Shown: positions 1 to 5,563 of the stretch, piece after piece
Layout of the letters: every line of letters begins with the position of its first letter
Numbering within the stretch: position 1 is the stretch's first letter
Source: Candidatus Omnitrophota bacterium
GTDB taxonomy: Bacteria > Omnitrophota > Gorgyraeia > B26-G9
Direction: 5' to 3'
NCBI GenBank assembly: GCA_022013205.1
Contig: JAKLQT010000266.1
Coordinates: 1 to 7,547 of the forward strand
DNA: 7,547 nucleotides
Translations under genes and position numbers: made by a program
Notes under the pieces: generated by a model
What the model was told of the DNA's origin: nothing
Seen by the model: the letters and a program-made list of their open reading frames with translations, nothing else
The model's database searches: none

Positions 1-74
1 AAAAAAAAACAATAATAAATCTTAATACGTGCAATCTAATTAAATGTTAAATGTGTTGAAGGAGAAGGTATATT

Positions 75-2513
75 ATGGAATTGTTCAAAAAATGTAATGT
101 ATTTTTCCTGGCGGGAATAAGTTTTTTACTTGCGGCTTACGGCTGCGGTTATGTTTTCGCGCAAGGGTATGAAGAATACTACCGGCATGGACAGCAGCTG
201 CTTGAGCAAGGAAAATATCCGGAGGCGCAGCTGGCATTTGAAAAAGGGCGGGAATTGCTGGGGAAAAGTAAGGAAGTTTCTCAAAATGCATTTCTAGAAA
301 CGCGGGATTCTGGTGAGCAGCAAAAAGAAGAAGGCAAAGGCGCTGTTGTTGAGAAAAAGCAGGAAGTTTCGCGGCAGAAAAATACCAGCCTCGCGGCGGA
401 AAACAAATCGTTGCTGAAAATAAATCGGAAATTGCAGAAAGAAAACAAAAAATTAAGCGCTAAATTGGAAAGTGCGGAAAAACAGCGTAAAAGAAAAAAG
501 GAATTACCGAGCGACCTGCAAAAGAAAGTAAAACAAATGGAAGCGATGATTGTCGAGCGCAACAAACAATTGCAGGATGTGCAGGCAAGGATGGAGCAGG
601 TAAACAATGATAAAAATAATTTGTCGAATGAGTTGGCATTAATCAAGGAAGAATTAGTAGAGGTTTACCAGCGCAAAAGTGATGAAATAAAACAGGGAAC
701 GGTTGAAAAGAAGATGTCCAAGCTGCTTGGGTTATTCGGCGGTAAAGATGAGCAGCCGCATGGTAACTATATGACGATAAGAGAAAAACTGCAGGAGTAT
801 GAATCATTAAAAGAAGGACGCAAGGAGTTGCTGGCAAGGCTGGAAGGTATGCAGCAGAAGGCAGCGGTACAGGAAAAAACGCTCTCGGGACTAGCTGGAG
901 ACCTGGAATCCGTTAAAAACAATTTAAAATTTAAAAATCAGGAACTTATCCGCTGCGGCCAGGATATTGTTTTACTGGAAAAGATAAATGAAACTATAGA
1001 GAAACAGAAAGCAGCTATGGCTGCCTCAACCGGTGTGCATGAGTCAGAGGCGCTGGCCGCCTTGAAAGAAGAGCAATTAAAGAAACTGGAAGATATAAAG
1101 TCAAAGAAGGAAGGCTTGGAATCCGAGGTAGCTAAGTTAAAGCAGAAGAGCGGGAAGATTAGCGAGCTGGATAATAAGGTAAAGCAGTTGGAAGGGGTAG
1201 TGCAGGAGAAGGAAGCGGCGAACAAGGCGGTAGAAAAGCAACTGGAAGAGTCGCAGAAGATGCTGCAGTCAAAGGTGAATGAATCGCAGTCAGCCTTGGA
1301 AGAGAAGAAGAAAGAGATAAAGGCGCTTAAGAGCACGCAGGCGGAAGAGCAGAAACAGCAGGCGCTGGAAAAGGCGCGGTTGGAAAAGGCGCTGGAAGAT
1401 ATAAAGTCAAAGAAGGAAGGCTTGGAATCCGAGGTAGCTAAGTTAAAGCAGGAGAGCGGGAAGATTAGCGAGCTGGATAATAAGGTAAAGCAGTTGGAAG
1501 GGGTAGTGCAGGAGAAGGAAGCGGCAAATAAGGCGGTAGAAAAGAAACTGGAAGAAGCAGCGGCAGGCAAGAGGGCACTGGAGCAAGAGCTTGGTGGTTT
1601 AAAGGAGAAGGCGGGGTTGCTGGAGCAGGAAAAGGGTCAGGATGTAACTAGGCTGGAAAACCTGCAGAAGCAATACGCGGCATTGGAAGAGTCGCAGAAG
1701 ATGCTGCAAAATAATCTCAAAGAGACTATGTCGATAAAAACTTTATTGGAGGAAGATTTAGCCAAACTAAAGGTTAATCTCGCTACTGTTCAAACGGAAA
1801 GGAATAAGGCTGTTGCGGCGCAAAAGATAAAGGCTCGTAGTAAAGATTCAGGAAAAGAAGAAACGCAGCTATTGGCGAAATTAAACGATACAGAAGCATC
1901 TTTGGAGGCCAAACAAAAGGAATTTCAGGATATATGGAATGAAAGGGCAATTCTTGCTGCGGAACTGTCTCGGAGTAAACTTAATGCTGAGGCAATAAAA
2001 CGTGAAAAAGAACAGTTGATCCAAGAGGCTGCAGTGCTTAAGCAAAAAGCGGAAGACACGGCAACTGCGCGGGCGCAGATCTCCGGAATAGACGGGAAAT
2101 TAAAAATATTGGAGTCGACGCTTACGGAAAAAGAACAGCAGTTGCGGGAAATGAAAAACCAATTTGAAGCAACGAATAAGGAAAGAGAATCGCTAAGGAA
2201 CGAATTAACCGCGGTAAAACAAAAACTTGTTTCTTTACAGCAGGAGACGACAACACAGGCAGGCGCGAATAATAATACGATTAAACAGTTTGAGACGATA
2301 CAGGCGCAAAATACTATGCTGCAGAATAAACTTAGGAAGTTTATAGAAGCGATAAAGTCCCGTAATTCGCAAATCGAGGCTTTGCAGGAAAAACTAAAAG
2401 CTATAAATGATGCGTATGCGCAAAGTGAACAGGAAAAGGTTGTTATGGCTGAAGAAATCGTAAGTTTGCGGGGAGAAAAATCTCGATTGGAAGAAGGCTT
2501 GAAAGCAAAATAA
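75..2513 (+). CDS. Exported TPR-like / long coiled-coil protein
   Basis: This 812-residue protein has no recognised enzymatic domain. Residues 1-29 form a signal peptide: a KK pair, a hydrophobic stretch (about 8-21), and a likely cleavage after VFA (A29). The cysteine at 24 does not sit in a good lipobox, so a lipoprotein is less likely. Residues 31-63 look like a single TPR unit (pattern GQQLLEQGKYPEAQLAFEKG). From about residue 75 to the end the chain is Lys/Glu/Gln/Leu-rich with heptad-like spacing, i.e. an almost continuous coiled coil. It is broken near residues 217-232 by a Gly/Pro-containing segment (LGLFGGKDEQPHG). Residues 338-392 are nearly repeated at 440-494. The ATG at 75 is supported by AAGGAGAAGG at 59-68. 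A structural, envelope-spanning or scaffold role is inference; similarity to SMC or myosin-like proteins in searches would probably reflect composition only. The next gene, pgi, starts about 50 nt downstream, so co-transcription is likely. Confidence 0.85.
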   Translation: MELFKKCNVFFLAGISFLLAAYGCGYVFAQGYEEYYRHGQQLLEQGKYPEAQLAFEKGRELLGKSKEVSQNAFLETRDSGEQQKEEGKGAVVEKKQEVSRQKNTSLAAENKSLLKINRKLQKENKKLSAKLESAEKQRKRKKELPSDLQKKVKQMEAMIVERNKQLQDVQARMEQVNNDKNNLSNELALIKEELVEVYQRKSDEIKQGTVEKKMSKLLGLFGGKDEQPHGNYMTIREKLQEYESLKEGRKELLARLEGMQQKAAVQEKTLSGLAGDLESVKNNLKFKNQELIRCGQDIVLLEKINETIEKQKAAMAASTGVHESEALAALKEEQLKKLEDIKSKKEGLESEVAKLKQKSGKISELDNKVKQLEGVVQEKEAANKAVEKQLEESQKMLQSKVNESQSALEEKKKEIKALKSTQAEEQKQQALEKARLEKALEDIKSKKEGLESEVAKLKQESGKISELDNKVKQLEGVVQEKEAANKAVEKKLEEAAAGKRALEQELGGLKEKAGLLEQEKGQDVTRLENLQKQYAALEESQKMLQNNLKETMSIKTLLEEDLAKLKVNLATVQTERNKAVAAQKIKARSKDSGKEETQLLAKLNDTEASLEAKQKEFQDIWNERAILAAELSRSKLNAEAIKREKEQLIQEAAVLKQKAEDTATARAQISGIDGKLKILESTLTEKEQQLREMKNQFEATNKERESLRNELTAVKQKLVSLQQETTTQAGANNNTIKQFETIQAQNTMLQNKLRKFIEAIKSRNSQIEALQEKLKAINDAYAQSEQEKVVMAEEIVSLRGEKSRLEEGLKAK
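1086..1249 (+). repeat. Coiled-coil module repeat, copy 1
   Basis: This 164-bp segment inside the coiled-coil gene recurs 306 bp downstream with only four mismatches by eye. It encodes residues 338-392, starting LEDIKSKKEGLESEVAKLKQ. Near identity at synonymous positions points to a recent in-frame duplication or gene conversion rather than selection on protein sequence alone. Confidence 0.93.
1243..1267 (+). repeat. 25-bp exact repeat, copy 1 (EESQKMLQ)
   Basis: This exact 25-base match recurs at 1684-1708, in the same reading frame, and encodes EESQKMLQ in both places. It directly follows the first 164-bp module copy. The spacing of 441 bp equals 147 residues, exactly 21 heptads. Confidence 0.9.
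1392..1555 (+). repeat. Coiled-coil module repeat, copy 2
   Basis: This is the second copy of the 164-bp module, encoding residues 440-494. It differs from copy 1 by K-to-E and Q-to-K changes and two silent changes. The 102-residue offset equals 14 heptads plus 4 residues, which a coiled coil can absorb as one stutter. Confidence 0.93.
1684..1708 (+). repeat. 25-bp exact repeat, copy 2 (EESQKMLQ)
   Basis: This is the second exact copy of the 25-base segment at 1243-1267. It suggests that the sequence following module copy 1 was once also part of a duplicated block, later interrupted or rearranged. Confidence 0.9.
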
Positions 2514-2550
2514 AAGCATGGTCGCAAAAAATAAATTTATTATTTTAAAT

Positions 2551-2559
2551 AAGGAGAAG
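2551..2559 (+). promoter_or_regulatory. Shine-Dalgarno sequence that sets the pgi start
   Basis: AAGGAGAAG lies 6-9 nt upstream of the ATG at 2566. The longer open frame could start at ATG 2518, but nothing resembling a ribosome binding site sits at a normal distance before that codon. The 16 extra residues (MVAKNKFIILNKEKLG) would also be non-conserved, so 2566 is preferred. Confidence 0.75.
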
Positions 2560-2565
2560 TTAGGA

Positions 2566-3870
2566 ATGCCAGATATTAAGCTTATCAGTAAAAACTGCAA
2601 GGGGTTTGTATCCGCGGAGGAATTAAAAGCTGTTTCTAAAGCCATTAAGCTTGTGCACAAGGAACTAAAAGACAAAAAATGCCCCGGTAATGATTATATT
2701 GGCTGGCTGAATCTGCCTTCAGCTATGCCTGATAAGTTAGTAGAAGATATTGAAGATACGGCAAAGAGAATAAGGAAAAACTGTGATGTTTTTATAAGCC
2801 TTGGTATCGGAGGTTCGTATCTGGGGGCAAGGGCGTGTATAGAATTTATAAAGCCTAATTTTGCCAATGAGCTTAAAAGCGAAAGCCCTAAAGTATATTT
2901 TTCCGGCCATAACCTAAGCTCTGATTATCTTCAGGACTTATTTAATGTTATAAAGAAAAAGAAGGTTGTTATAAATGTTATTTCAAAATCCGGGACAACA
3001 ACGGAAACAGCGGTTGTTTTCAGGATATTGAAGCAGTATATGGAAAAAATTTATGGCAAAAATGGAGTTAAGGACAGGATTATTGCTACCACAGACTCAA
3101 GTTCCGGAGCACTGCGCAAGCTTGCTGAAACTGAGGGTTACAAAGCATTTATTATCCCGGATGATGTCGGAGGAAGATTTTCTGTCCTAACGCCGGTAGG
3201 ATTGCTGCCGATAGCCGTAGCCGGGATCAGCATCAAGGAATTATTAAAAGGAGCGCGTGATTTTGAAAAAAAATGCGCTATGCTTAGCCTCGATGCAAAT
3301 CCGGCTTATAAATATGCCGGAATAAGGCATATTCTTTACAAAAAAGGAAAAGTTATTGAGGTCCTATCCAGCTTTCATCCGAGCCTGCGTTATCTCGGGG
3401 AATGGTGGAAGCAGCTTTTCGGCGAAAGTGAAGGCAAGGACGGCAAAGGGATATTCCCGGCTGCCTGTGAATTTACAACAGACCTGCATTCAATGGGGCA
3501 AATGATCCAGGATGGGCAAAGAAATATATTTGAGACGTTTTTGATAATTGAAAAGTCCCAGGCAACAATCAAAGTGCCCGAATTTAAAGATAATATAGAT
3601 GGCTTAAATTATTTGTCTGGAAAAGATCTGGATTATATAAATTACAAAGCTTATGAGGCAACAGCCGGCGCGCATTATGACGGTAAGGTGCCCAACCTTA
3701 GCATTGTAATACCAAAAAGAACCGCTTTTCATCTTGGACAGCTGTTTTACTTTTTTGAAAAGGCAACGGCTATGTCCGGATTGCTATCCGGAGTAAACCC
3801 TTTCAATCAGCCCGGAGTGGAAGCATATAAGAAGAAAATGTTTAAACTCCTGGGAAAGCCCGGGGCGTAA
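2566..3870 (+). CDS. pgi: Glucose-6-phosphate isomerase
   Basis: This cytoplasmic enzyme interconverts glucose 6-phosphate and fructose 6-phosphate in glycolysis and gluconeogenesis. From ATG 2566 it is 434 residues, close to the compact (about 450 aa) Bacillus-type family. All the expected landmarks are present, numbered from this start: GNDYIGW near 42-48, the sugar-phosphate-binding GIGGSYLGAR at 80-89, and SKSGTTTE at 140-147. Family signature 1 follows (DVGGRFSVLTPVG, about 200-212), then GESEGKDGKG with the catalytic Glu at about 287, and TDLHS with the conserved His at about 308. Signature 2 is NPFNQPGVEAYKKK near 411-424, with the conserved Lys at about 422. Nothing essential is missing, so it should be active. 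A longer start at 2518 is possible but has no good ribosome binding site. The 52-nt gap after the coiled-coil gene suggests one transcript; a functional link between the two is not evident. Confidence 0.97.
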   Translation: MPDIKLISKNCKGFVSAEELKAVSKAIKLVHKELKDKKCPGNDYIGWLNLPSAMPDKLVEDIEDTAKRIRKNCDVFISLGIGGSYLGARACIEFIKPNFANELKSESPKVYFSGHNLSSDYLQDLFNVIKKKKVVINVISKSGTTTETAVVFRILKQYMEKIYGKNGVKDRIIATTDSSSGALRKLAETEGYKAFIIPDDVGGRFSVLTPVGLLPIAVAGISIKELLKGARDFEKKCAMLSLDANPAYKYAGIRHILYKKGKVIEVLSSFHPSLRYLGEWWKQLFGESEGKDGKGIFPAACEFTTDLHSMGQMIQDGQRNIFETFLIIEKSQATIKVPEFKDNIDGLNYLSGKDLDYINYKAYEATAGAHYDGKVPNLSIVIPKRTAFHLGQLFYFFEKATAMSGLLSGVNPFNQPGVEAYKKKMFKLLGKPGA

Positions 3871-3883
3871 TCCCACGGCTTTT
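3855..3883 (+). terminator. Possible intrinsic terminator overlapping the pgi stop
   Basis: AAAGCC (3855-3860) pairs with GGCTTT (3877-3882), and an inner GGG (3862-3864) pairs with CCC (3872-3874). The hairpin spans the pgi stop codon (3868-3870) and is followed by a short T run (3880-3883). The T run is only four long and the stem has an internal mismatch, so termination strength is uncertain. Confidence 0.4.
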
Positions 3884-3950
3884 AAACACTATAGAAAATA
3901 GGGTTCTTTCGCAATAAATGTAGAGAATATTGTATAAGTGAAGTTGTGAC

Positions 3951-4167
3951 AAGATGATGGGTAAATTTTACGCTTTAGCACAAATTTTACCGCCAAAGAA
4001 CGGCGGTACCGGCAAATATACGTTGTATTTTTGGCGCTTCAGAAACTCACCATTGACATTAGAAATGTCAATGGCTCAGACAGTCTTCGCACCCAAAAGG
4101 GTACCCAAAAACCCAGCATATATTTGCCTAAATCTGTGAATGCGCTTAAAAATTCCCCCATAATCTT
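3951..4167. repeat. Foldback element (MITE-like, or structured RNA)
   Basis: The whole segment is one long imperfect palindrome. The outer ends match as inverted repeats: AAGATGATGGG at 3951 against AAGATTATGGG read from 4167 on the other strand, continuing through AATTTT, CGC and CACA. A perfect 10-bp pair follows (GGCAAATATA 4011-4020 with TATATTTGCC 4119-4128). The centre is a perfect 11-bp hairpin, 4050-4060 with 4064-4074, with an AGA loop. Two side hairpins interrupt the symmetry: TACCGCC/GGCGGTA at 3988-4008 on the left arm, and ACCC/GGGT at 4091-4102 on the right. TGAAGT occurs on both flanks (3939-3944 and 4172-4177) and could be a target duplication, though it lies several bases outside the inverted ends. 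It encodes no transposase. A miniature inverted-repeat element is the favoured reading; a structured non-coding RNA is the alternative. Confidence 0.65.
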
Positions 4168-4219
4168 TATTTGAAGTCCACACTAAATAAGAAAGAGCCG
4201 AAATTAGTGCAAAAATAGT

Positions 4220-4244
4220 TATCTGCATTCTAATAATGCGGATA
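4220..4244. other. 10-bp hairpin of unknown role
   Basis: TATCTGCATT (4220-4229) pairs with AATGCGGATA (4235-4244) around a five-base CTAAT loop, with one G-T pair. An overlapping short palindrome, CGGATATTCCG (4239-4249), could form instead. It lies about 110 bp upstream of the promoter's -35 element. It is not a standard terminator, since the T run at 4253-4257 is displaced from the stem. Confidence 0.4.
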
Positions 4245-4350
4245 TTCCGATATTTTTCCCGCTACTTTAATTTTAGTTTTAAACTCACATCTAATATTCA
4301 TAACTTATTATTTTACAATATATTATCAATTTAAAAAAATCCTGTTTTGT

Positions 4351-4379
4351 TTGCAAACTCACCACCATTATGGTATACT
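4351..4379 (+). promoter_or_regulatory. Sigma-70-type promoter of the methyltransferase/radical SAM operon
   Basis: A -35-like TTGCAA (4351-4356) and a -10 TATACT (4374-4379) are separated by 17 bp. An extended -10 TGG lies immediately before the -10. The start of transcription would be near 4386, leaving a leader of about 60 nt before the ATG at 4448. No operator or riboswitch is recognised in the leader. Confidence 0.6.
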
Positions 4380-4435
4380 TTAAAATCTTTTTTACCAACT
4401 CATTTTAGGACGTAACTTTTTTATTTCTAGTGAAT

Positions 4436-4440
4436 AAGGA
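4436..4440 (+). promoter_or_regulatory. Shine-Dalgarno sequence that sets the methyltransferase start
   Basis: AAGGA sits 7 nt before the ATG at 4448. The longer frame would open with GTG at 4430, but the only purine-rich motif ahead of that (AGGA at 4407-4410) is 19 nt away. ATG 4448 also gives a normal signal peptide start (MFLKKIRF). Confidence 0.65.
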
Positions 4441-4447
4441 TACAAAG

Positions 4448-5560
4448 ATGTTTTTGAAAAAAATAAGATTCATTGCAAAAATTTATATCCTGTTACTGAT
4501 TCAGCTATTAATTTGCAGTCATTCCGTTCTTGCCTTCTCTCCAGTTCAGCAAGTAGAGCAGACAAGACTATCACCGCGGATCAATATGCATATAAATACG
4601 TTCCAGGATATTTATCAACAACGGATTTTATATCCTGAGGTTAATGAACAAGTTAGGGGAGATAGGTTATCTCAGGAAGTGGAAAGTACCTATAAAAGGC
4701 TTTTTCCTGATGGCATTCCGGTTATTGAGGATATCTCAGAGGAATGGGATGATACTTTCCGCAAAGTTAATGCAAATTTGGGGACTTATGAAGAATTATT
4801 TTATGACGCAATATTGGCGGGTTTTATATCCAGACATATTCCTGTAAAAAGAGGAGATAAAGTTCTTGATTTTGGTACAGGTACTGGAGTGCTTGCGATT
4901 TATGCTGCTTTAAAAGGCGCAGAACTAGTTGTGGCTTTAGATGTTAATGAGGCTGCCTGCAGGTTTGCAAAGTGGAATACTTTAGAATTAGGGTTGCATA
5001 ACACGATAAAGGTAGTTAAAAGTGATGGTTATAATGGGCTCTCTTCTTCTGATGTATTTGATACTATTGTTTTTGCTGCACCGCCATACACAGATAACAT
5101 GGACGAGACAGATATAGCAGTACGGGATTATAAAGGTAAAATTGTTGAGATGTTCTTATGCGAAGCAAAAGAACATTTGTTGCCTGGCGGCAAAGTTATC
5201 CTGATGTATCCGGATAACCTGAGTTCTGTGCAAAGGATAAAAGAATTTGGATTAAAATACGGCCTGATTATTACAGAGCGTGTCCAATTGGGTACAGCAG
5301 AGAAGTTGCGCAGTTTCTATCGCAGTAAGTTTAAAGATTCAGGCAAAGAGATTAATACTGATTTTATGCGGGAGAAAATGACCAAGAAAGGCTGGTTTTC
5401 CTGGTCAGTGTTTAGGCTTGAAAAAATCGAAGATGTAGATAATTTACAAATATATGAATCCCTATTGTATGAATTCGGAAAAAATCTTAGCCGGGATCGG
5501 GATTTTTCCCGTCCGGATATACTTGCTGCCTCTTCGGCAATCATTGAACAGGCAATATAA
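4448..5560 (+). CDS. Class I SAM-dependent methyltransferase with signal-peptide-like N-terminus
   Basis: This 370-residue protein transfers a methyl group from S-adenosylmethionine to an unknown acceptor. Numbered from ATG 4448, residues 1-29 are signal-peptide-like (KK, then a hydrophobic run, then SVLA before FS). A short linker carries LSPRI at 41-45. A helical region (about 50-130) follows, then the Rossmann methyltransferase domain. Motif I is VLDFGTGTGVLAI (139-151), the acidic residue ending strand 2 is D165 in ALDVNE, and motif IV is APPY at 211-214. That last motif resembles the (N/D)PPY of N-methyltransferases such as PrmC/HemK but begins with Ala. LLPGGKVILMYP (about 244-255) is a typical motif after strand 5. 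The C-terminal 100 residues are not recognised. Its stop is 3 nt before the radical SAM gene, so the two are surely one operon. PrmC-like or 'MTS'-type RNA methylation is possible, but the export-like N-terminus argues against a housekeeping role. Confidence 0.85.
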   Translation: MFLKKIRFIAKIYILLLIQLLICSHSVLAFSPVQQVEQTRLSPRINMHINTFQDIYQQRILYPEVNEQVRGDRLSQEVESTYKRLFPDGIPVIEDISEEWDDTFRKVNANLGTYEELFYDAILAGFISRHIPVKRGDKVLDFGTGTGVLAIYAALKGAELVVALDVNEAACRFAKWNTLELGLHNTIKVVKSDGYNGLSSSDVFDTIVFAAPPYTDNMDETDIAVRDYKGKIVEMFLCEAKEHLLPGGKVILMYPDNLSSVQRIKEFGLKYGLIITERVQLGTAEKLRSFYRSKFKDSGKEINTDFMREKMTKKGWFSWSVFRLEKIEDVDNLQIYESLLYEFGKNLSRDRDFSRPDILAASSAIIEQAI

Positions 5561-5563
5561 GGA

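Larger units (their letters stand above)
3871..4447. other. Gene-free intergenic region, about 580 bp
   Basis: This stretch has no convincing gene. The one open frame of note on the + strand (61 codons from 3954) lies inside a foldback element, has no ribosome binding site, and looks like no known family. The region holds the probable pgi terminator end, a foldback element (3951-4167), a second hairpin (4220-4244), a very AT-rich stretch (about 4260-4345), and the promoter and leader of the methyltransferase gene. Confidence 0.75.

Noticed and set aside
1..74. Promoter for the coiled-coil gene
   Set aside because: AT-rich sequence offers several weak -10-like words but no paired -35 at proper spacing; the upstream context is cut off.
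120..150. Lipoprotein lipobox at Cys24 of the coiled-coil protein
   Set aside because: The residues before the Cys (A-A-Y-G) do not fit the usual L-x-G/A-C pattern, and a better signal peptidase I site (VFA before Q30) follows.
938..1570. Long reverse-strand open frame (210 codons) opposite the coiled-coil gene
   Set aside because: It is Ser/Phe/Cys-rich, which is simply the complement of Lys/Glu-rich coding; it has no family resemblance and repeats where the forward repeats lie. The frames at 281-646 and 1925-2527 are rejected for the same reason.
3954..4139. 61-codon forward frame in the intergenic region
   Set aside because: It lies entirely inside the foldback palindrome, has no ribosome binding site, and looks like no known protein. 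A RiPP-type precursor peptide for the radical SAM enzyme was considered, but it lacks a leader/core layout and lies upstream of the operon promoter.
4644..4847. 67-codon forward frame overlapping the methyltransferase
   Set aside because: It is out of frame with a well-supported enzyme and has no recognisable motifs.
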